A stretch of 64,000 bases of DNA from Euglena gracilis (GCA_039621445.1 CP154954.1:69754670-69818669), one strand, 5' to 3'; positions 42,416-53,829 are shown, counted from the stretch's first letter. Numbers and translations: made by a program. Notes: generated by a model not told the origin, from the letters alone.

Positions 42416-43318
42416 AGTTTGGTTTCCAGAATCAGTCTGGAAAACAAATGGCGGCAATTTACCCCCCCGGACCGCAAATGGAAGTCGATAGACTTGTGGT
42501 ACTCAAAGTGGCTTGCATTGGCAGCCGAAGTTGATGAGTTAGGGGAAACGCAAATCAAAGAACAATTTGATGCGGTATTACTGCGGTACATCCCCAAACT
42601 CATCAAAGAAATTAAACGCGAAGAACTTGCGGGACACTTTTTGACTCTCGATGAGAGATGGAACTATGTTTCCAAACAAATGAAGTTATCACAACTTCTG
42701 GGTCAGATCGAATCGGCGTACCACCACCACCCCAGTGCTGGTGCACCCACCGGTTCGGTACATGCAGTCCAACGGACTACTTCCCCAAAATCACCAAAAT
42801 CACCATCGAGTGATTCCAAAACGCGCTATCCGCGCTCAAACCCTAAATCCCCCACACGGGAATCCAAACCGCGCTATTCGCGCTCTTCTGATCAATTTTC
42901 GGACAAAGTGTGCTTTTTGTGTAATCAACCGGGACATATGTCTCGCGAATGTCCGAATCCCCAAGCGCGAAAGCGCAGTAAGAGCCCCCGAGGATCCCTT
43001 TCTTCCTGGAGTTCGCATTCTTCACAATCTGCGCAATCGCAGAAATCACAAAACAGGTTTGATACCAATAAATATCCGCACTCGCGATCCAAATATTCGC
43101 ATTGTGGATCCTATAACCACCATTCATCTAATTGTCGCTATGCGACATCTCCCCACTCAAGCCGATGTCACCGCGATATAAATCGCAGTTCAAAAGAACA
43201 TTCCTCAGCCAAAAGGCAGAAGGCTGTATTGAAAAGTCCTCTATCGAGGAAAATGACCCGGCTTGGGGCAGGGAGGGGGATGAGACCCCTTTTAAGAAGG
43301 AGCATCATCCCCGCTTGA
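42416..43318 (+). CDS. Gag, C-terminal part with CCHC zinc knuckle
   Basis: Same frame as the central part once the insertion is ignored. Residues ~1-110 (ENKWRQFTPPDRKWKSIDLW ... AEVDELGETQIKEQFDAVLL ...) complete the capsid-like domain. A Ser/Arg/Lys-rich segment follows, then a perfect zinc knuckle C-x2-C-x4-H-x4-C (CFLCNQPGHMSREC, 42,911-42,952), and a second degenerate knuckle in which the first Cys is Tyr (YSHCGSYNHHSSNC, about 43,093-43,134). The end is SR-rich. Zinc knuckles of this kind bind the element's RNA in packaging. The frame stops at 43,318, with no protease fused. Confidence 0.85.
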   Translation, partial: SLVSRISLENKWRQFTPPDRKWKSIDLWYSKWLALAAEVDELGETQIKEQFDAVLLRYIPKLIKEIKREELAGHFLTLDERWNYVSKQMKLSQLLGQIESAYHHHPSAGAPTGSVHAVQRTTSPKSPKSPSSDSKTRYPRSNPKSPTRESKPRYSRSSDQFSDKVCFLCNQPGHMSRECPNPQARKRSKSPRGSLSSWSSHSSQSAQSQKSQNRFDTNKYPHSRSKYSHCGSYNHHSSNCRYATSPHSSRCHRDINRSSKEHSSAKRQKAVLKSPLSRKMTRLGAGRGMRPLLRRSIIPA

Positions 43319-46300
43319 CAGATCGTAAATTCAGAGACGTATATGCGTCAAGAAAGTCGAAGGCTGATATGGCCACCAGTTCGGATTTTGAGTAAAGGTT
43401 CCCGAAATCCAAGGATGCAGACTACAGGGGTTGCTAGAAAGGAGGTGACAGGAGTCGCGACCCTAGTCATCGCCTGCCCAATAACCTTTCTGGTCAGTGT
43501 TCAAGGATTATTGGTTCCCGCCACTCAAAATTTTTCCGAATCTCTGACCCATAGATAGTGTTTGTGTTTAACGGTTGTTGATGCACTAGGGGATACCCCA
43601 TGTGTGTCACTTGTGGTTGAATGGATTTACGCTCCAAGGATGCACACAGCTCCGCAAACTTCTTTCCCCCCCAAAAAAACTTCCACTACTCATCATTTTT
43701 ACATACCGTTTTCGATGACAGCAACACCGTTTTCCACAACACCAACACCGTTTTCAACCTAGGGGTAAAGAGAAAGTGCCCCCCCTACCCACCGCATATC
43801 CACAAACGTTCCACATGCGGTAGGGGTAACAAGTAGCTTAACCCCCCAGCGTTTCACTGGGTTCCAAGACGAAAGCCCTATGGCCTGAAATTCGAATGGT
43901 GTCGAGTAGTCGCCCAGCTGCTTTCATTTTTCGTTTTCCACCAGGTTTGTCGATTGCAGACAATCCTGTACACCCCCCGCAGCTCAAATTCGCATACAAT
44001 TTTTCTTACACACTCCCCCCCCAGACCAACATGCGCGACAAGGACAACTACTCAGCACCTCCCCCAAGGTGTGCACTCTGGGAGAAATTTCCACACAACC
44101 AACAACCAAACACAAAAGGAAATAACTGAAACCAAAACTAACCACCACCCCCCGCGCCTATGGCGCCCCCGCCACTCAAGCGCCAATGGCACCCACCACC
44201 CCCCGCGCCTTTGGCGCCTCCCTGCGCATATTGCGCAAAGTGCGTACAGCACAGACGCTGCGCCTATGGCGCCACCCACCCTCGCGCATAGCGCAAATCT
44301 TGCGCATAATGCCCCCCCCCCTGCGCTTATGGCGCCCCCAACCACCGCGCCTATGGCGCTCACACCCCCGCGCATATTGCGCTCCCCACGCGCATGGCGC
44401 TCATAATTGTTTTGCACACCGCGCATAGCGCACCTCCCCACCGCGCATGGTGCGCAGCCCGCAAACAGCCCCCCCCCCACAAGATGCGCCCCCCCCCCAC
44501 CCCCCACCCGTGCATAGCACAAATCTCGCATAATTGCGTATATCTTACAAATGGGTATCTGCCCAACCCAACCATATTCTTTTGGGAATAGGTCCCAAAG
44601 ATGTTTGTGTACATATTTCATGATGGCATTTTTGTTGTTGATATGTAAACCACATGCTCAAAATGCAGATTTGGTTTACTTCAGCAACAAAAGTAGCCGC
44701 CCCCCCCCTCTTTGACCACGAACTTGTTGGTCAAATTGGCAAACACCAAAGGTGTTTTGATCGTTCAAGCGCACAATTGTGCTCACTTCAAAGTTATTTG
44801 CAAAAACACAAGGTGTGTGATAAGTTTTTGGGATACATTGCAAATACTGCATTTTTCCCATAAACTTGCACAGCTTTGTGAAGAACAGCTATTTTGTTAA
44901 CAAAATGGCCTTTTTCTTCTTGCAGAAGTGAGTCCCGATAGGGAAATAAGTTGAATTCCTTGAGAAAATGTGCAACATAGTTCATAGTTGCCCCCCCCCA
45001 CACAAAAATGAAGAAAATTCATTCAAACATGAATTTTTGTGGACTTGACGTTTGGTCTATGTGACCAATACCCTCTATGATGTGCAAGGCCTATGGGCCA
45101 TTACCCATGTGGTCCATGGGTCCATAGGACCAATTTGCAGAAAATGCAAGGACCAAAAGGACTAAAGGTCCACACATCCATATTATAAAGTGAAAAGTCC
45201 ATGGGACTTCAAAAAATGGCACAAAAAGCCATATTACATGGCTGAAAGTGGCTGATTTGGCCAAAACAAGCCAAATAGGCTTTTTTCATGCAGATTTGCA
45301 TAAGTGTCACTTTGGCATAGCCTCAAAACCACCACAAAAGCTTCAAAATTTCTGGCACCTCGTACCATGAGGTTTTGACTGTATGTAGTAGTGCCTATGA
45401 GATAGAAACCAAAAGTTGTCTTTCTAGAATAAATTGTGGACGCTCATAGCAAAAGCTGACTCACACAGGCAAAAGACCAAAGAAGTATCTCAGCGTCCGT
45501 AGTTGGCCGATAGGCCATGTTACCCCTCATTCGAAAGCTCGTTCGATTAGCCGTCCGGCGGTGCAATCAGATCGCTGTAACTCCACACGGTACTCTTATT
45601 TAAGGAGATCGTGAAATTTTGAATTAAGCCCAGCCAATTTGGCCAAACCCAATTATTTGAGCCAGATGTTGTACGATCGTGTACCAGACTGGCAAATCAG
45701 CCTGAAAGGCTTCTATACTGTACCCTACATCGTTTCTGATGGCTAATCACCATTGGTTACCAGTTTGGCTAATGGCCATTTTTCAGTACCTTTGGCAGCA
45801 TTCTGCCCATCACCCCCTCTGTATGGGCTATAAGGCCTGGTACAGTTCAGAGGGCTATAGCCCACAATTTGGAGCCATTTCGACTCACTAGAATCATTTT
45901 TAGGAGCACTTATGTGCAAATTTTCATTTAAATCATTGGTTTTCTGCACTTTTTGGTGAGTTTTCCCTATTCTGGCACCCATATCCCTAATGGGAATGAC
46001 CACGAGGCAATATGCCAGATTGGAATGCAAAGGGATATGCTGATAATGGCAATTTTTCCTTTGCTCAACATGTCATAGACATGTTTTACTTGTATTTTCA
46101 AGCGTATTTTTCCTTTTTTGCTATATTTTTGCACAATTTTACAGCTTTTTGGGTGATGTGGTGTTATTGGACACCCAAATCCCAAAAACTACACAACAAC
46201 AACAATGCAGTGTTATTGGACACTCTCAACAAGCACTATGTGCACTTGGCAAATTTGCAGACTTAAAGGACTCAAATGCAACAAAGTTGCACTTTTGGTT

Positions 46301-48856
46301 ACAAAAATGCAATTCCCGACTCAGAATCTGCATTTCTGCCCTAAATCCTGAAAGGGATTTCCCCAAATATCTTATCAAAAGTCAGTTTTTCTCAGTGGCA
46401 TAGTCACAAATGATGAGATTTCGTCACGAATGGCAGTCTTGCCCCCCCCCCCGCTTCATCAAGTGGGATCCCCTTACCGATATAATTCGGAGGACCCAAT
46501 GGTCGTCAACTGCAACACCAATGGTGTCATTATGCAAGGTTTATACGAACCATAGCTCAGAAATGGTGAAATCCAGCTCTTTTTTGACCCACATTTGGGA
46601 TACCGTGTGCAGATCATCCGCAAATTTTCTGAATGTGGATCAATCGCCACGTGCTCAGCAAATATTTCGCAAATGTGTTCAAAATTTCTGAGCGAATCAT
46701 CAAATGGTGCTTGCCATAGCACCATATTCATTGATGATTGGTCGTTTTGTGCAGCCCCCCCGTTTCTCATGCATTTTTGTCATTTGTGACCTATTGGTCT
46801 GAACTCAGTGTCGCAATATGCGATTTTGACCACGTGTGCGTAATATGCGTACATGTGCAATTTCAGGTTTTTTTTTTGTTGGCGAGAGAATATCTCATTA
46901 CACTACTGATGTGATGCAGTATACGCTGCATTTCCAAAAAACTATATTTTTTTTGTGGCATACCGCTAATGCGAAGAATGTTTCATTTATTTGTTGTTTT
47001 CCAAATTTTTCATTTTTCAGTGGTGATATCCACACTTTTATCGTTACCGCCTCATTTGTGGCGATAGCCACCCAATTCTGGCGGATAATTACAGTGCTTG
47101 AACCACATTGCATTTTCTGGGTCATCGATCAAGATGACTTAAGTGTGCATGTACCGTTATTTTTCTCATAGAGAAGTTTGTGTGCCGGAGAATCAACTCC
47201 CACTTTCACATTTATGCATCCACAATCGCTGTTCGGCGAAATATCTTACATTCCACCGGCATGGTGCAATTTTTGAGCCAATTGCTCTCTCACAACGTGA
47301 ATATTTTTCTGGTTCTTTCAGAATTTTTCACGTGGAATACTTATAGCCGTAGAAGATTTTTGTGTGCAGTGTCACCGTTCTAGGTGAGATGTTAGTCCTA
47401 ATGGGACAGTCCAAAACCACACAGTGGTGCATACCGATATGGTACCAATGATTTAAGCCAATCGGCTGGTTTCACAATCGGCACCATGTTCTTTTGTTTT
47501 TTTTTTTTTACTAGCCGCTTTGCAACACAAAAACAGAGATTTTTAGTATTTTTTTAGTGGTATGTGCCACCACCCACTCCAGTGACGGCTTTACGGCCAA
47601 CTTGTAAAAAAAAAAAAAAACTCGATTGAGTTCACGCTTATCACAGAACATGCCTGCCAGACCACCATCATCAAAGTGGTGTTCTGATCTGTGCATTTTT
47701 TGTGATATTTTTCTTTTCTTGTGCGCAATATGGGGATACCCACAATTTTTCATACGCACACTTTACTTTTTGAGGTATCATGCCTCTGATTGTACTGAAA
47801 GGTACAGAGTGTTGAATTTCGCCGCACAGGAACAATGTTCCATCCTTTTATGTGAATTCACAGTTCATTTGCGGTTTTTTCAAAGTGGTATAAGCCACAC
47901 CAACCACAGTTGTTCCGTGAATTGGCAGCAGCCTGCCACAATTCCGCATTTTTTCTGCGGTTGTACACCTTAGTGTGATCTTTTTGGCAATATGCCGATT
48001 TTTTTTTGTTTCGGGTATACACACACTACTACTTTTGTGCCATGCATATTCCGAAAGGCAATGTTTCTGGGCTATAAAGCCTACCCCCCCCATTATTTTT
48101 GGCTAATGCCAACCCTTCAGCCTACAGGCTGCACACCCAAGGCACAAATGCCAAATCTACAGTTTTTAGGGCTACTGCCCGCTATTATGAGGTATACGCC
48201 TCTGGGGATACCCCATCGACAACATCGTGCTCGCGCTGCACTGTGAAGACTTCACAGCGGTATATGCCGCGGTAAGAAGACGCACAGCGTACAGCGCGCA
48301 CACCGTAATAATAGGGCCAACTTGTTACTTTTCGGCCATAAGGCCCCCCCATAAGACTGCCAGACAGCAAAAATTCTTTGTAAGGTCTTTTGACCAGCCC
48401 CCCACTCCTCTCTCCTTTTACCTCCCTGGGGAAAATATCGCTGTCGCCGGCAGTTGGTTTTGTAAATAGGTCTTTCTCCCTGGTCAGATATGACTGGCCA
48501 GGTGCCCCCTCCTTCCACACCCAACCCTTCAATCTTTTCCGATTATGGAATGAGACCTCCCCGCGTGTCATAGACACACCCCAAACTGGGTGGATGGGAT
48601 ATTCTGGAATGGAAACCTTCCAGCCCCCATTTCCCAATGGGCTCTTCCGCTTCCACCCCTTTGCCGCAATAAGTAGGCACCGCATAAGCGGTTAACCTCT
48701 TTTGCGCGTTCTTGCGTTATTTCGCATTTTCCTTCCCACACCCCTGGTGACAGGAGAACCAAAAGCCGCATACGGCCCTGTGACAGGTCCCCGTCCCCAG
48801 GACTGTGTCCGGCATTCCGACTGGCCTGGTCCAGTAGGGAAATCGGGCATAGCCCT
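43319..48856 (+). other. Non-coding interior of the LTR element; no pol
   Basis: About 5.5 kb with no frame above ~170 codons on either strand and no protease, RT, RNase H or integrase motif that I can find in any frame. Instead it is made of back-to-back snap-back palindromes, e.g. AAGTCCATGGGACTT (45,195), AGCCATATTACATGGCT (45,227), CTGTGAAGACTTCACAG (48,241). The 166-codon minus-strand frame at 48,185-48,685 is probably chance. Confidence 0.7.
44153..44460. repeat. Array of ~15 GCGC-x-GCGC palindromes in the LTR element
   Basis: CGCGCCTATGGCGCC and variants (GCGCATATTGCGC, GCGCATAGCGC, GCGCTTATGGCGC) recur about every 20 bp, separated by CCCCCC/ACCACC. It is the densest part of the palindrome-rich interior. 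Confidence 0.85.
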
Positions 48857-48866
48857 GGGAGGGGGA
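48857..48866 (+). other. Polypurine tract
   Basis: GGGAGGGGGA directly before the 3' LTR start at 48,867; the expected plus-strand primer position. Confidence 0.8.
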
Positions 48867-49316
48867 TGTGTACCAGGCAGCCGTAAGGCCATGGTACTGT
48901 GTATGTAGGTATAAGCCTACGGCCAGATATAGCTCTGAGCCCCATACAAAGTACTATGTAAGGTGGTATTCCTACAGATGGCCAACGGCCTCAATTAGGA
49001 ATACCAAATCCTAATTCTGGTTCTCCTCTCCACAGGTGGTATTCTCTATTCTTTTCTTTCCATTTTGTCTTTGCAAGACTTGATTCCCAAGTTTGCTTTT
49101 TCACATTTGAAGTCCTGAAAGGACACTTGTCACTTTTCCTGGTCCGTAGCCCATAGGGCTTCTCCCCTGCCTTGTGCTCTGCCTCTTAATTGGGGAAAAG
49201 GGCTTTTCAAATTTTTATATTATTTTATTTTTTCTTTTCTGTTACTCCAACTTTTACTTTCCTAAGTAGGGCGCCACCAAAGGTGAAAGCGAGGAAAGCA
49301 GGGTTGGACGTACACT
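48867..49316 (+). repeat. 3' LTR (450 bp)
   Basis: Begins TGTGTACCAGGCAGCCG, ends GGACGTACACT, same length as the 5' LTR with about four substitutions. Followed by the GGTTT duplication at 49,317-49,321. Confidence 0.95.
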
Positions 49317-49478
49317 GGTTTCCACCAGCCACTTTGCAGTTGATATCTGAGGTACTCCAAACTTTCTTTCATGACCTCACACTTGCTGAGTTTGATTCTG
49401 AGGTGATCTTGTCGGGCGACCTCGAAAAACTCTCTCAAAATCTCACGGTGTTTCTCCAGTGCAGAGCTGGCGGTGTGT
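49317..49478 (-). pseudogene. Ty3/gypsy-like reverse transcriptase fragment (insertion target)
   Basis: On the minus strand, ending at the LTR: LEKHREILREFFEVARQDHL, then RIKLSKCEVMKESLEYLRY, Q, and so on to WWKP. This is the segment after the FxDD box in gypsy RTs (H...l..vf..l....l.l...KC.f....v.yLG). The YxDD core itself is gone: similarity ends at an A-run near 49,490. The other half lies beyond the retrotransposon at 38,213-38,286. It is an old fragment (a stop codon at the junction), hit later by the gag-only element. Confidence 0.65.
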
Positions 49479-49864
49479 GTGATTTTTTTTAAAAAACGGC
49501 AAAAACCAGGTTTTTTTGAAAACGAAATTTGACACGGGCACTACCGTCACCGTGGGTCCAACCCAAAATACCTTCACGCTCCATAATGACCACGCACTTT
49601 CCCCCTCCTTTCCTCATAAACCATTGCAATGAGGCGTGAGCACAAGAGGTGGATCCCAGGAATGCGAATTTCACCTGACAAACGCCATCGTGTGAAAGAT
49701 TACTTGCGGTAAAGTACCCTGCGTTAGTCAGCCGGACAGAGGAGCTGGGGTATCTGGCTGGCCGCAGCTAGCCGCACCTGGCTGGCTGGCAAAAAAAAGG
49801 AGGAGGTCTGGCCAGCCATGGCCAGCCACAGGTGGGGATTTAGAGGAGGAGGAGGTGTGGCTGC

Positions 49865-50274
49865 CATAGCTGGCGTTTTTTTGTTTTTTTAAAAAAAACG
49901 TTTTTTTTGTTTTTTATTAAAAAAACAGGCAAAAAAAACGGCAAAAAAACAAAAGAGGAAAATGATGGTCCAAATTTTGCCTTTGATCGCCAGGGTGAAC
50001 CAATCTTAGCTCAAATGACTTGAAAACCAATACTTTGGAGGTCTTCAACAAGAATGGTCAAAATAGGGCATTTTTCTGCATTTTGGGATGTTTCAACTTG
50101 AAACATCCCAAATTTGGTGTCTTTCTCTACCTGAGGATGGGCAAAAAAAAGCTAAAATTAAAGGCAAAATTTTTTTTGCCCTGGACCCTCAATGGCGTTT
50201 TTTTAAAAAAAAACACGTTTTTTAAAAAAAAACGTGTTTTTTTTGACTTCGTTTTAAACGAAGTGCCAGCTATG
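49865..50274. mobile_element. hAT-type MITE (CATAGCTGGC termini), copy 1
   Basis: Inverted ends CATAGCTGGC / GCCAGCTATG; flanking GTGGCTGC (49,857-49,864) and GTGGCTGG (50,275-50,282), a 7/8 match. The interior has T/A-runs (AAAAACGTTTTTT hairpins) and TTCGTTTTAAACGAAGTGCC at the right. Copy 2 at 60,851-61,286 has a perfect 8-bp duplication. No ORF with support. Confidence 0.75.
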
Positions 50275-50484
50275 GTGGCTGGATTCAGTATTGAGGGTCT
50301 GAAAGAGGAGGAGGAGGTCTGGATGGCCGCGATGGAAACAGGGCTGCTATTTTTTATGTCTTTTTTGAATGACAACGAAACAGGGGTTAACAACAGAAAG
50401 AAACACATTTTTTATTGTCGAAAATGAAGGAATTCGCGAATGCGTTATTTTCTGTGGGACTATCTTAATTTTATCATCCAGACA

Positions 50485-51040
50485 ATGCCTGGGCGAAGAG
50501 AAGAAGCAGTCTGGACCTGCTACGGGCCAAAAATGACGCTCCCCGGGTACAAAGGGAAGTGTGGACAGTGCCTCGGCTGTGGGAAGGCTATGAGCACGAC
50601 CACCGCCGCCAGGGGGGTGAGGCACGCTGACAGCTGTGTGAAACTGAAATCGAGGGGGATATGGTCACAGCCGCCCCCGCTGGAGAGGTACGTGATCAGC
50701 ACGACCCTGGATACCCGGCGACAACTAGACCTTGCCGCTGGGAGGTTTTTTTTTCAGTTGCAACCTGCTGTTCTCCGTCGATGAGGAAGAGCACTTCCGT
50801 AAATTTGTGGCTATGTTGCGGCCGGGGTACAGAGTCCCGTGCCGAGAAACGTTGAGCACCACAGTTTTGGACAATCTACTTGCAGTATGCCATTGGGTTT
50901 TGTGCCACATCCTGTTTTCAATTGGTTTTCAGGGCGTGAAGAAACGATTGAGACATCAGATATCTGGAAAGAAGGTGGTTGAGTGTGGATGCCAGGACCG
51001 GCCCCCATCCATGGAGCTGCCTATTTTCATATTTTGTCAT
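50485..51040 (+). pseudogene. hAT transposase, N-terminal half, with one intron
   Basis: From the ATG at 50,485: BED-like zinc finger CGQCLGC (50,559-50,580) with H and C of HADSC at 50,622-50,636. Then PPLERYVISTTLDTRRQLDL. After a one-base slip in a T9 run (about 50,746) comes FSVDEEEHFRKFVAMLRPGY and RVPCRETLS, the hallmark hAT segment (pFs.ve...Fr.fv..LrPgY..PsR.tls). A GT-AG intron (50,885-50,932; GTATGC...TTTTCAG, 48 nt) fits the frame and leads to GVKKRLRHQISGKKVVECGC. The gene is cut by a GGCGTGCGGACGG repeat at 51,046, so the DDE catalytic core and dimerisation region are missing. A splice-acceptor-like ATCATCCAG precedes the ATG. Confidence 0.75.
50885..50932 (+). other. Short GT-AG intron in the hAT gene
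   Basis: 48 nt, phase 0, GTATGC at the 5' end and TTTTCAG at the 3' end. Removing it joins two coding stretches of the same hAT domain. It shows that this genome uses short spliceosomal introns. Confidence 0.65.
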
Positions 51041-51045
51041 CATCG

Positions 51046-51190
51046 GAGGCGTGCGGACGGACGGACGAACGGACGGACGGACGGACGGACGGATAGAGAA
51101 AATTCCTTTCACCTGGACGGACGGCTGGACAGGGTGCACTTTGGCTGGACGGACGGACGACTTGGTTAGTCTCAAAATCGCGACAGGTCT
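51046..51190. repeat. GGAC array repeat, third copy
   Basis: GGCGTGCGGACGG, (GGAC)n, AAATTCCTTTCACC, GGACAGGGTGCA, CTCAAAATCGCGAC: the same order as in the units at 15,985 and 16,334 but without a tRNA-like tail. It truncates the hAT gene. Confidence 0.8.
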
Positions 51191-51727
51191 AGCGCAGGCG
51201 ACCACTCCCGGTATTTCCTAATTTGTCCCGGTATTTCCTAATTTGTGTCGGAGCGCCACTGAGATAGCGCCAGCACAAACCCTCCAACGCCCGGACTGGG
51301 ACTCCCTCTGGGCAGCCTACCGAACCGGCAGCCCGGCACCCACACGACCACCTCGAGCACACTCAGCCCCCCTCACCCTCCACTAATCTCCTCACCCCTC
51401 AACCGCCACCGCATATACCTTCACTGCCCATGGGCCTCGCCCATCTGTACACAGCTCCCCCCACGAACTCTGACAAATCCAGTAGGCTGTGCCACTGGTC
51501 GGTGGATTCGGTTCGCCCCACCACCGTTCTTCTGATTTGTGTCTCAGTGTGTTCTTACGGGCGGCTGCAGTATCCAAGCCAGTTCAGTCAGCACATCAGC
51601 ATCAGTTCCAAATGTGGTAACAGCCGGTGTGTGCCTCTCACCTTTGATGTACAAGAGCACCAGTCTCACCCTCGGCCCTATTCACATCACTCGGTAAGCA
51701 GCATACACACCAAACCACCGGGAGTTA

Positions 51728-52082
51728 CCATGCCCCCCCCCCCGAGCTTCCCCCCCCCCCCCCAGCTGTCCCCATAAGGGGACGGGAAGAGCTCACTGTC
51801 ATAGCACTTTTTTTTAAAGAACTTCCCCAAAAAGTGCTCAAAAATCAACGTTTTTGGACCATTTTCAAAAATCACTTTTTTGGCAAATGTGCTCAAAATT
51901 GACCATTTTTTGCGAACATCCAAAAAAGTTGCCAAAAATGACCCCTTTTGGGTTGCCCGAGGGTCGGGTGTGGGAATAGCTCGGGGGGGCCCTGGGCCCC
52001 CCCCCCCCCCCGAGCTGTTCCCCCCCGTACGGCCCTAAAGGGGGCCCGGGCCGGGAATAGCCCGGGGGGGGGGGGGGCATGG
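51728..52082. mobile_element. C/G-tract MITE, TA target (CCATGCCCC / GAGCT family), copy 1
   Basis: Starts CCATG then (C)10 GAGCT, ends AGCCC(G)n CATGG; TA lies on each side (51,726-51,727 and 52,083-52,084). Internal GGGAATAGCTCGGGG and GAGCTCACTGTCATAGCACT are shared with copy 2 at 54,706-55,077. No ORF. Confidence 0.85.
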
Positions 52083-52089
52083 TAATCCC

Positions 52090-52445
52090 CTCCAATAGAG
52101 GGGGGTGTCTCCCCCGCGTCCCCCCCGCGTCCCCCCCACGTCCCCCCCGCGTCCCACTTTGGAACCAAAATTTCGTTCTCGAGACAGCCAATTTTAGGAG
52201 GCTGATTCCTAATTTCAGGCAAATTTGAGGTTGGTGATTCCTAATTTGGTGTGGGTGATTCCTAACTTGCGGTGGGTGATTCCTAATTTGGGGTAGGTTT
52301 GTCCTAATTTGTTGTGGTAGAATCCTAATTTGGCCAAAATTTTCTTGTGGCAAATTCCTAATTTCACTGTCCCAAAAATGGCGTCTCCCCCGCGTCCCCC
52401 CCACCACCCCCCTCCCCCCCCCGCGTCCCTCCCCGCGTCCCAGAC
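52090..52445. repeat. C-rich-bracketed element with TTCCTAATT core
   Basis: Arms of CCCCGCGTCCCCCC at 52,108-52,155 and 52,385-52,440; core with at least eight GGTGATTCCTAATTTG-like units (52,195-52,365). The outer GGGGGTGTCT words at 52,100 and (inverted) 52,441-52,450 may be its tips. Compare 281-590 and 42,046-42,408. Confidence 0.5.
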
Positions 52446-52562
52446 ACCCCCGAGGGGTGTAATGGTTCATAAACTGTTTTTCGTGTGTTAGGGTACAGGG
52501 TCCCAGGTTTCCAGGGTTTCTTTTCTTGGGGGGTTTAAAAATTTACACTCTATTTCTTTCAG

Positions 52563-52697
52563 TTCCTTGTGCAAAAGGTTTCCGGAAATGGACAATCCGG
52601 GCATTTTTTTTGAATGCCTCAAAACGGCGCACTTCTTGGGCAACAAACCATTCAGCGTGCAGAGCATTTTGGCAACTTACAACTCGCTCCAACGTTG
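52563..52697 (+). CDS. Terminal-exon-like fragment, unrecognised
   Basis: After a good 3' splice site (CTATTTCTTTCAG, ending 52,562) one frame reads SLCKRFPEMDNPGIFFECLK, then TAHFLGNKPFSVQSILATYN and a stop. The composition is protein-like. I do not recognise the family; it may be the 3' exon of a lost gene or transposase. Confidence 0.3.
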
Positions 52698-53829
52698 ACT
52701 TTCATTGCGTCACACGCACGGTTACGTATGACACATTTTTTTTTCCCGTTTGACACAAAACCCACGTTTGACCGGGGTGGTTGTCAGTGACGATCCCGCT
52801 TTCCTAAAATGACGACTAAATTACAGTGGTCAAAATGACGATTCCATTCCTGCAATCAACATAACATATTCTGCATCTCAATCGACCAGGTACCCCACTG
52901 GGCTCAAAATTCAAATGGAGTGCTTCATTTTTCTTCCCAGGCCTGCTTGGCGAGAGACAGATCTTCTTCGGTGGTGTTGATGGTGTTGACATGTCAAAAA
53001 AACTGCGACATACAGGAGACATAGAGGGATAGAGAAGGCTGAAAAACCTCTACTTATACCTCTACCTCTTCCTATCTGTTGGCGGCCCGTCTGGCACAAA
53101 GGTGGCCGACTTAGCCGGTCATAGCCAAAAGTAGGAAGAGTGAAGCCTAATTCACACAGAAAAAAATGCCTTCAATTTTATAGGTGGCAACAAAGCTGAA
53201 TACCTTGATTCGTTCGTCTTGGAAGACTTTGTTTTGATGTGTTTGATGGGTTTCCACTGGTGGAAGTTCCGACAGAAGGACTCTAAAAAGTTTGGGTTTT
53301 TTTGAAGCTCAAAATTGGGAATTCGAAGAGAAATAAGTGAAAAGTGGCACCTAGGAAACTTATCCAGCCCTGATCCACCACAGAAATCAGAGTCCCCCAG
53401 TGGGGTTTCGGCAGCACCGTTTGGTCCTTTTCACAGTGCCAAACGGTAGACTGGGGGGGGGGGTGGTCGGCCGACTAGTCGGCCGACTAATTGGTCGGTA
53501 GCTAGTCGGCGGGGGGGTAGTGGGTAGTCGGCCGACTAGTCGGCCGACTACCCACTCTAATGTGCTAACGGGTCAAAACCGCCGACTTTTAAGCCCTCCC
53601 CCCCCTGGGAAAAAAAATTTGTCTAAATCACCTCAACGCCGGTCAAAACCCACCCAAATGGCTTCAGAACCCCCCAATCGGGGGTGAATATGCAAAAAAA
53701 TTGGGGGAAAATGTCCATTTTGGGCCACTTTTGACAAAAGTACACCTCTCCCCATTGAATTTTCAATATTAGTCAAAATTTGCACAAAAAAAGGGTCTTA
53801 TCCCTCCAAGTCCATTGCCAACATAGAAG

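Larger units (their letters stand above)
38287..49316 (+). mobile_element. 11,030-bp gag-only LTR retrotransposon
   Basis: Two 450-bp LTRs about 99% identical, a 5-bp target duplication, a primer-binding site adjoining the 5' LTR, a polypurine tract adjoining the 3' LTR, and a large gag with a CCHC zinc knuckle. No protease, RT, RNase H or integrase motif is visible in the 5.5 kb between gag and the 3' LTR, and no long frame exists there. It therefore depends on enzymes from another element, as do TR-GAG or LARD types known from plants. LTR identity indicates a recent insertion. The whole element is saturated with short hairpin-forming palindromes; a 363-bp foreign insertion splits gag. Family (Ty3 or Ty1) cannot be set without pol. 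Confidence 0.9.

Noticed and set aside
44052-44621. 189-codon Gly/Ala/Cys-rich antisense ORF
   Set aside because: It is translation of the GCGC palindrome array.
48185-48685. 166-codon antisense ORF near the 3' LTR
   Set aside because: No recognisable domain. Palindromic composition makes both strands alike, so an open antisense frame is expected by chance.
50742-50755. A 13-nt intron (GTTTTTTTTTCAG) in the hAT gene
   Set aside because: Its removal restores a frame, but the alternative reading through FFFSCNLLFSV fits the hAT pattern better; a T-run indel is simpler.
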